Assembly (NCBI GenBank): GCA_947505885.1
Contig: CANNMN010000089.1
Coordinates: forward strand, 1 to 5,771
Length of the DNA: 5,771 nt
Direction of reading: 5' to 3'
DNA from: Rickettsiales bacterium
Lineage (GTDB): Bacteria; Pseudomonadota; Alphaproteobacteria; Rickettsiales; UBA1997
The translations under genes were made by a program, and so were the position numbers. Shown here piece after piece: positions 1 to 3,671 of this stretch; positions within the stretch are counted from its first letter, which is position 1; each line of letters starts with the position of its first letter. The notes beneath the pieces were generated by a model, which saw only the letters and a program-made list of their open reading frames with translations, was not told the origin of the DNA and did not search any database.

Positions 1-1036
1 CTTCACTGTCGATTCCGCCTAGAGTTACTTCTGCTTTGGCATAGCCTTCCGTACCCGTTGGAACAATGGTCCAGCGATTTATAAGATCGGAGATTTCTTT
101 TATTTTTTTGTTGGAAAGATCACTGAGATTTCCTTGATGATTCGCTTGTTCAGCTAAAAAAATTGCCAGGCTTTTTGGTAAAAACTGTGCAAAAAAACTC
201 GGCAATTGCTGTCTTGGTTGCGACTTTTTTGCTTCTTGTAATTGCACGAAAACATCAATTTCGGGCAGCAAATTAATCACAATTTTTTCGCCACGCTGTA
301 AGTAAGATGAAATCTGTAGAATAGCTGGACCACTGAGTCCGCGATGGGTGAACAAGATTGCTTCGTGGAAATTTATTTTGCCGCAAGAGACAATTGCATC
401 GACGGCAACACCTGAAAGATTTTTGGTCTTACATAAAATTTCTTCTGCCAAGGTTAGTGGCACAAGAGCCGGAATTGTTTGTTTAATTTTCAAACCAAAT
501 TGTCGGGCCACATCGTAACCAAAACCGGTCGCGCCTATTTTTGGAATTGACAAACCTCCAGTCGCAATAACTAAAGATTCGCTCTGAATTAACTCGTCTC
601 CAATTTCTATTTCGAATAAATTTTCTAACTTTTTTATTTTGCCAGCAGAGGTTTCAAGCCTTATTTCAACAGCTCCATCAGAACATTCCTTCAGGAGCAT
701 TGCAATAATTTGCCGCGAGGAAACATCGCAAAAAAGTTGGCCTAAAGTTTTTTCGTGAAATGCAATTTCATGCTTTTTTACCAAAGCAATAAAGTCCTGT
801 TGGGTGAAGCGCTTCAAGGCTGAAACGCAGAAATGTAAATTTTGTGAAATGAAGTTTTTTGGAGCGGTATAAAGGTTAGTGAAGTTACATCTGCCACCGC
901 CAGAAATGCGGATTTTTTCGCCGACTGCTTTAGCGTGATCAAGAAGGAGAACCTTACGACCACGTTGACCGGCGGTTAGGGCGCACATTAATCCTGCGGC
1001 ACCGGCACCAATGATTACTACGTCGAATTTTGTCAC
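1..1036 (-). CDS. HI0933/YhiN/BaiN-family NAD(P)/FAD-dependent oxidoreductase (3' end outside window)
   Basis: This is a flavoprotein of the HI0933-like family (E. coli YhiN, clostridial BaiN), predicted to be a soluble cytoplasmic FAD enzyme. For most members the physiological substrate is unknown, so none is assigned. 345 codons are visible. Residues 4-32 form an FAD-binding Rossmann fold with GAGAAG at 10-15 and an acidic residue (D33) after the second strand. The family hallmark SGGGRCNFTN is at 45-54, LGQLFCD at 98-104, ATGG...GATGFGY at 157-173 and HRGLSGPAILQ at 230-240. The visible part ends in AEVTLGGID, which in relatives lies about 50 residues before the C-terminus, so only the tail carrying the last FAD-contact motif is missing. 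GTG is the chosen start because the codon directly before it is an in-frame TAA and the Rossmann strand begins three residues later; the next ATG (residue 17) would destroy the fold. No clear Shine-Dalgarno is seen. It lies downstream of tilS on the same strand, beyond a probable terminator. The family call is very secure, the exact function is not. Confidence 0.95.
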   Translation of the reverse strand, partial: MTKFDVVIIGAGAAGLMCALTAGQRGRKVLLLDHAKAVGEKIRISGGGRCNFTNLYTAPKNFISQNLHFCVSALKRFTQQDFIALVKKHEIAFHEKTLGQLFCDVSSRQIIAMLLKECSDGAVEIRLETSAGKIKKLENLFEIEIGDELIQSESLVIATGGLSIPKIGATGFGYDVARQFGLKIKQTIPALVPLTLAEEILCKTKNLSGVAVDAIVSCGKINFHEAILFTHRGLSGPAILQISSYLQRGEKIVINLLPEIDVFVQLQEAKKSQPRQQLPSFFAQFLPKSLAIFLAEQANHQGNLSDLSNKKIKEISDLINRWTIVPTGTEGYAKAEVTLGGIDSE

Positions 1037-1046
1037 TTATCTTTAA

Positions 1047-1076
1047 ATTAAATTGCGTGCGCACGAATTCTCTCAA
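1047..1076 (-). promoter_or_regulatory. Possible sigma70-type promoter of the flavoprotein gene
   Basis: Read on the minus strand, TTGAGA (1076-1071, five of six matches to TTGACA) is followed after 18 bp by TTTAAT (1052-1047, four of six matches to TATAAT). The -10-like box ends only 10 bp before the GTG start, so a transcript from here would have almost no 5' leader, in keeping with the absence of a Shine-Dalgarno. The spacer contains the palindrome at 1056-1065. Such boxes occur by chance in AT-rich DNA, so this is only a candidate. Confidence 0.3.
1056..1065. promoter_or_regulatory. Perfect palindrome CGTGCGCACG, possible operator
   Basis: This is a 10-bp perfect palindrome. It is GC-rich in an AT-rich gap and flanked by AATT on both sides, with one extra G on the left. 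It sits inside the spacer of the candidate promoter and 20-29 bp upstream of the flavoprotein GTG, a position where a repressor would block RNA polymerase. I do not recognise it as the site of a known regulator. The palindrome is certain, its role is inferred. Confidence 0.3.
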
Positions 1077-1116
1077 ATCGCCCCCTGAGCAAGGATAATT
1101 TTTTAATTAGCGCTAG

Positions 1117-1137
1117 AAAAAATCGCCGTTCGACGGC
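1117..1137 (-). terminator. Probable rho-independent terminator of tilS
   Basis: On the minus strand, about 20 bases past the tilS stop, GCCGT-CGA-ACGGC forms a 5-bp GC-rich stem with a three-base loop. It is followed by GA and then six T. Flanking ATCGC and GCGAT could extend the structure with a bulge. Position, GC-rich stem and T-run fit an intrinsic terminator ending the tilS transcript before the flavoprotein gene. The stem is short, so efficiency may be modest. Confidence 0.6.
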
Positions 1138-1158
1138 TCAGAGCGATGGATTAATTCA

Positions 1159-2145
1159 TCATAAAAGCGGTGATCCGGGAAGAATAACAACACTTGTTTC
1201 GTCTAATTTCTTACTCGTACAACCATAAAAGTTGCGTAACTTCAACACATCTTTTGCGATTAAATATTTGTAAAATCTTTCCAATTTTTCACGGCGCGGT
1301 TTGTAATTTTTTTTACCAATTTTCATCAAGGCAAAGGCAAGAATTTTTAAAGCAATTTTTTCATCAAGCTCGCGGAACTTTTCGCGATTAATTAAAACTC
1401 TCTTATCTTCAAAGACTACGATTTCTTTGGTCTCGCGCCACATCAACTCATCGAAGAAATTGCGCATTTTAGCAATTTCGTCAGAAGAATTTTTAATACG
1501 TTTTTGAATCAAATCTTTTTCAGGAAGGGTCTCTAAAAAATTACGAATTTTGTTGCGTAAAAATTTCTCGTCGGAATTTGTTTCGTCTTCAAACCATCGC
1601 ACTTTTTTTGTGCGAAGAAATTTTTTTAGATCTTCTTTTTCAAAATTTAACAGAGGTCGTACGAGTTTAATTTCATTGAAGTCAACAACCTCGCTTATTG
1701 TCGACAAACCATCCAGGCCCGAACCGCGAAAGAGACGAATTAAAAAATTTTCTGCCACATCTCCGCCGTGATGTCCGAGAAATAAAAACTCGATTTTATT
1801 TTTTACGCAGAAGTTTTTAAGCAATTCGTAACGCAGCTCACGCAACTTTGCTTCAATATTTTTCTTGGGAATTTTTTTGCACGGAATTGCCAGAATTTTG
1901 TGAGAGATTTTTCTCTTAGTTAAAATTTTACTGAGCAATAAAGCCTCTTTGGACGAGCCTTCACGCATTTTGTGATCAACGGTTACGGCAAAAAGTTTTA
2001 TCTTTTTTACGAGGCAAAATTCTTGCAAAAGTAAAGTCAAAGCCAGAGAGTCAGCCCCTCCGGAAACAGCAACAGCAATCTTCTTAGGAAATAATTCCTC
2101 AGAAAAAATCTCCTTAATTTTAGTAAAAAAAACTTCGGCTTTCAT
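1159..2145 (-). CDS. tilS: tRNA(Ile)-lysidine synthetase TilS, short form
   Basis: TilS uses ATP and lysine to convert C34 of the CAU-anticodon tRNA-Ile to lysidine, so that the tRNA reads AUA and is charged with isoleucine. It is a cytoplasmic and usually essential enzyme. The N-terminal PP-loop ATPase domain is clear: SGGADS P-loop at 28-33, VDHKMR at 56-61, HHGGDVAEN at 125-133 followed by RGSGLDGLS at 140-148, RPLL at 163-166, and WFEDETNSD...RNKIR at 184-201. At 328 residues it is close to the short Aquifex type and well below the E. coli length (about 430). The middle helical region (about 205-310) is present, but the separate C-terminal tRNA-binding domain of long forms appears absent. 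The usual HHxxDD/ND motif has G128 where D or N is common, while D129 and E132 are kept. The gene ends in tandem TGA TGA followed by a hairpin with a T-run. Its ATG overlaps the ATG of the divergent tolC-like gene. No Shine-Dalgarno precedes it; a TAAAAT box (minus strand, 2158-2153) ends seven bases upstream. Confidence 0.96.
   Translation of the reverse strand: MKAEVFFTKIKEIFSEELFPKKIAVAVSGGADSLALTLLLQEFCLVKKIKLFAVTVDHKMREGSSKEALLLSKILTKRKISHKILAIPCKKIPKKNIEAKLRELRYELLKNFCVKNKIEFLFLGHHGGDVAENFLIRLFRGSGLDGLSTISEVVDFNEIKLVRPLLNFEKEDLKKFLRTKKVRWFEDETNSDEKFLRNKIRNFLETLPEKDLIQKRIKNSSDEIAKMRNFFDELMWRETKEIVVFEDKRVLINREKFRELDEKIALKILAFALMKIGKKNYKPRREKLERFYKYLIAKDVLKLRNFYGCTSKKLDETSVVILPGSPLL
2086..2099. 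promoter_or_regulatory. Inverted repeat AGGAA-ATAA-TTCCT upstream of the tolC-like gene
   Basis: A perfect 5-bp inverted repeat with a 4-bp spacer lies 45-58 bp upstream of the tolC-like ATG, inside the early tilS coding region (about residues 16-20). Because the two genes abut head to head, any operator for the efflux genes would have to lie in such a place. No convincing -35/-10 pair was found around it, and a repeat this short can arise by chance. Confidence 0.15.
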
Positions 2146-3562
2146 GTTACGTATTTTACTAACGTCATTAATTTTAGTCTGCTGTGGCGCTAACTCTTAT
2201 GCTCTGTCTGTTTCAGAATATTTAGATCAAGTAAGAACCCAAAATCTAAACTACAACGCCGCAGCACAAAATGCTGATGCCTACGAATTACTTAAGAAAA
2301 AAGCTAATTTAGTTACTGCCGTCAAGCTTTACGGTTATAGCGAAAAATCCTTCTATGAGCAAAATCAGGCGCTACAAATTGTTCGCTACACTCAAGTTGA
2401 TTACCAAAAAAACCAAATTGGTTTTTCACAAACTTCTGACTTCGGTCTAAATACCAATCTTTATTACTCGCTAAACAATACCAAATATCACGGCTTAAAT
2501 GCTTCTAATTATACGAACCCTTCACTAGCGATTGAAAACTATCAGAGCACTCCAACTTTAGAGCTTACTTTGTCTTTATGGCAAAACCGTTTCGGTGCTT
2601 CAACCAAAGCAAATAAAGACTCAACTTACTTCGCAAATGAATCACAAAAACTCACCGCAAAAGCACTCTCACTAACTGAATTAACCAATTCAGAAAAGGC
2701 TTACTGGATGTTGGTTTACACGCGTAAAGCTGTTGAAATTCAGCGTCGCGCTTTAGAAGGTGCTAAGAAAATTTTGGATTACGTCACCAAAAGAGAGAGA
2801 ATGAATTTGGGCGATAAGTCAGATGTGTTACAGGCGCGAGCCTCTTTTGAATCTCGACATCTCTTTCTTAAACAAGCTGAAAATGATGAAAAAATCGCCA
2901 TCAAAACTTTTAACAAACAGCGCAATGTTGATCTCGATCAACTTCCTGAAAAGCTTGATGATTTTGATTTAAAAAAGTTACAGACCCTACTCGTGCCAAC
3001 AATCAAAGCAGCAGATCGTTTTGATGTGAAAGCTAGTGAAGCAACAATGAAAGCCGCCGTCGCCGCTGCAAAACTTGAAGAAGAAAATAACAAACCATCG
3101 CTGAATTTATACGGCTCACATTCAGTCACTCAGATCAAAGATACTCCTTACAAAGCCGCATATAATAGTTTTGCGCCTAACGGGATTGGCTCAAAAATCG
3201 GCGTGCAATTTTCGATGCCGATTAATTTTGGCCTTACTTCTGACATTCGCGAAGGTGCAGTAAAATCAGCTTCCGCCGCTAAAATTACTTACCGCCAAAG
3301 AATGCTCGAACAAGAAAATGATTGGCAGAGTTTGGTACAAAACATGGCGAGTTATAAAGAAAATTTAAAACTTTCTTTAGCCATTGAGGCAGCACAAAAA
3401 TTAAAATTAGAAAATGAACGAATCCTTTTAAAACAAGGCCGAACAAATACTTATCAAGTTCTTCTATTCGAGCAGGATTTTTCTAATTCTGAGCTCGCCA
3501 CTCAGCAACTCGCTTACCGACTTTTGGAAGCAATTGCGAATTCGCGGCTTTATCAGAATTAA
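2144..3562 (+). CDS. TolC-family outer-membrane efflux channel protein
   Basis: This outer-membrane factor of tripartite efflux or type I secretion systems is predicted to trimerise into a beta-barrel plus periplasmic alpha-helical tunnel. The 472-residue length is normal for the family. Residues 1-20 are a signal peptide: short charged n-region (MLR), hydrophobic core LLTSLILVCC, and a signal peptidase I site SYA|LS. C13 and C14 do not sit in a proper lipobox, so a lipoprotein is unlikely. The family's internal duplication is visible as two OEP-type halves. The first carries NLGDKSDVLQARASFES (about 221-237) in a long Ala/Glu/Lys-rich helix, the second the matching KQGRTNTYQVLLFEQ (430-444). 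The stretch 95-160, rich in Tyr, Asn and Ser and ending in LELTLSLWQNRFG, fits barrel strands. ATG 2144 is chosen because it begins the signal peptide, though no Shine-Dalgarno precedes it. The RND pump gene follows 105 bp downstream in the same frame, suggesting co-transcription. The family is certain, orthology to E. coli TolC is not claimed. Confidence 0.93.
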   Translation: MLRILLTSLILVCCGANSYALSVSEYLDQVRTQNLNYNAAAQNADAYELLKKKANLVTAVKLYGYSEKSFYEQNQALQIVRYTQVDYQKNQIGFSQTSDFGLNTNLYYSLNNTKYHGLNASNYTNPSLAIENYQSTPTLELTLSLWQNRFGASTKANKDSTYFANESQKLTAKALSLTELTNSEKAYWMLVYTRKAVEIQRRALEGAKKILDYVTKRERMNLGDKSDVLQARASFESRHLFLKQAENDEKIAIKTFNKQRNVDLDQLPEKLDDFDLKKLQTLLVPTIKAADRFDVKASEATMKAAVAAAKLEEENNKPSLNLYGSHSVTQIKDTPYKAAYNSFAPNGIGSKIGVQFSMPINFGLTSDIREGAVKSASAAKITYRQRMLEQENDWQSLVQNMASYKENLKLSLAIEAAQKLKLENERILLKQGRTNTYQVLLFEQDFSNSELATQQLAYRLLEAIANSRLYQN

Positions 3563-3577
3563 TATCCTGCACAAAAG

Positions 3578-3619
3578 ATGTCACATCAACCTGAGCAGGC
3601 TTTAATCCAGGAGGATTAA
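3578..3619 (+). CDS. 13-codon open frame in the leader between channel and pump genes (tentative)
   Basis: ATG 3578 opens a frame encoding MSHQPEQALIQED and ends at TAA 3617-3619. It starts 15 bp after the tolC-like stop and lies in the same frame as both large genes. No Shine-Dalgarno precedes it; translation would need coupling to ribosomes finishing the channel gene. Its last codons cover the hairpin at 3602-3619, so translating it would melt that hairpin. Nothing in the peptide is recognisable, and a 13-codon frame is easily random. Confidence 0.15.
   Translation: MSHQPEQALIQED
3602..3619 (+). promoter_or_regulatory. Hairpin enclosing a perfect Shine-Dalgarno sequence
   Basis: TTAATCC (3602-3608) and GGATTAA (3613-3619) are perfect inverted repeats around the four-base loop AGGA. 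The Shine-Dalgarno AGGAGG (3609-3614) fills the loop and the first two bases of the 3' arm, so folding would partly mask it. There is no T-run after it, so it is not an intrinsic terminator. It lies between the channel and pump genes and could control translation of what follows. As DNA it is also an interrupted palindrome that a protein might bind. The stem has only two G-C pairs, so stability is modest. Confidence 0.4.
3609..3614 (+). promoter_or_regulatory. Strong ribosome-binding site AGGAGG, unusually placed
   Basis: This consensus Shine-Dalgarno lies 53 bp before the pump ATG, too far to serve it directly. The nearest downstream starts are TTG 3627 (12-base spacing) and ATG 3630 (15-base spacing), both opening the short frame that ends on the pump start codon. 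It is the only full consensus site seen before any start in the window. Confidence 0.4.
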
Positions 3620-3629
3620 TTACTTATTG

Positions 3630-3671
3630 ATGTTGGAAGATTTGGTCAAATTAAAGATAACTTATTCATGA
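3630..3671 (+). CDS. Possible leader peptide translationally coupled to the RND pump gene
   Basis: ATG 3630 (or the in-frame TTG directly before it) opens a frame encoding MLEDLVKLKITYS. Its TGA overlaps the pump start as ATGA (3668-3671). An ATGA junction is a classic arrangement for termination-reinitiation coupling. The pump gene itself has only a weak upstream AAAG (3653-3656), whereas AGGAGG lies upstream of this small frame. I infer that ribosomes may load at the AGGAGG, translate the short peptide and restart on the pump. The spacing from AGGAGG is longer than ideal and the peptide is too short for homology, so chance remains a real alternative. Confidence 0.3.
   Translation: MLEDLVKLKITYS

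Noticed and set aside
1194..1391. Plus-strand open frame of 65 codons opposite tilS
   Set aside because: It lies wholly within the tilS coding sequence on the other strand, has no recognisable domain and no ribosome-binding site. It is a shadow of the AT-rich gene.
1550..1771. Plus-strand open frame of 73 codons opposite tilS
   Set aside because: The Arg/Ser/Phe-rich composition is typical of antisense to Lys-rich coding sequence, and it overlaps the conserved TilS motifs.
2125..2132. Run of eight A (T on the tilS strand) near the tilS start, considered as a phase-variable tract
   Set aside because: TilS is normally essential, the run is in frame and encodes ordinary Val-Phe-Phe codons, and similar runs are common in this AT-rich sequence.
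2938..3129. Minus-strand open frame of 63 codons opposite the tolC-like gene
   Set aside because: It is antisense to Ala/Lys-rich coiled-coil codons, with low complexity and no start signal.
3640..3651. Inverted repeat ATTTG-GT-CAAAT before the pump start
   Set aside because: A two-base loop cannot form a proper RNA hairpin, and the arms are short and AT-rich; probably chance.
3633..3661. Possible internal promoter for the pump: TTGGAA, 17 bp, GATAAC
   Set aside because: Spacing is ideal but each box matches only four of six bases, and -10-like boxes are frequent in this AT-rich DNA. The leader explanation fits the strong Shine-Dalgarno better.
3578..3670. A longer pump gene starting at ATG 3578 in the same frame
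   Set aside because: An in-frame TAA at 3617-3619 blocks it, and the protein from 3668 already begins with the normal RND N-terminus.
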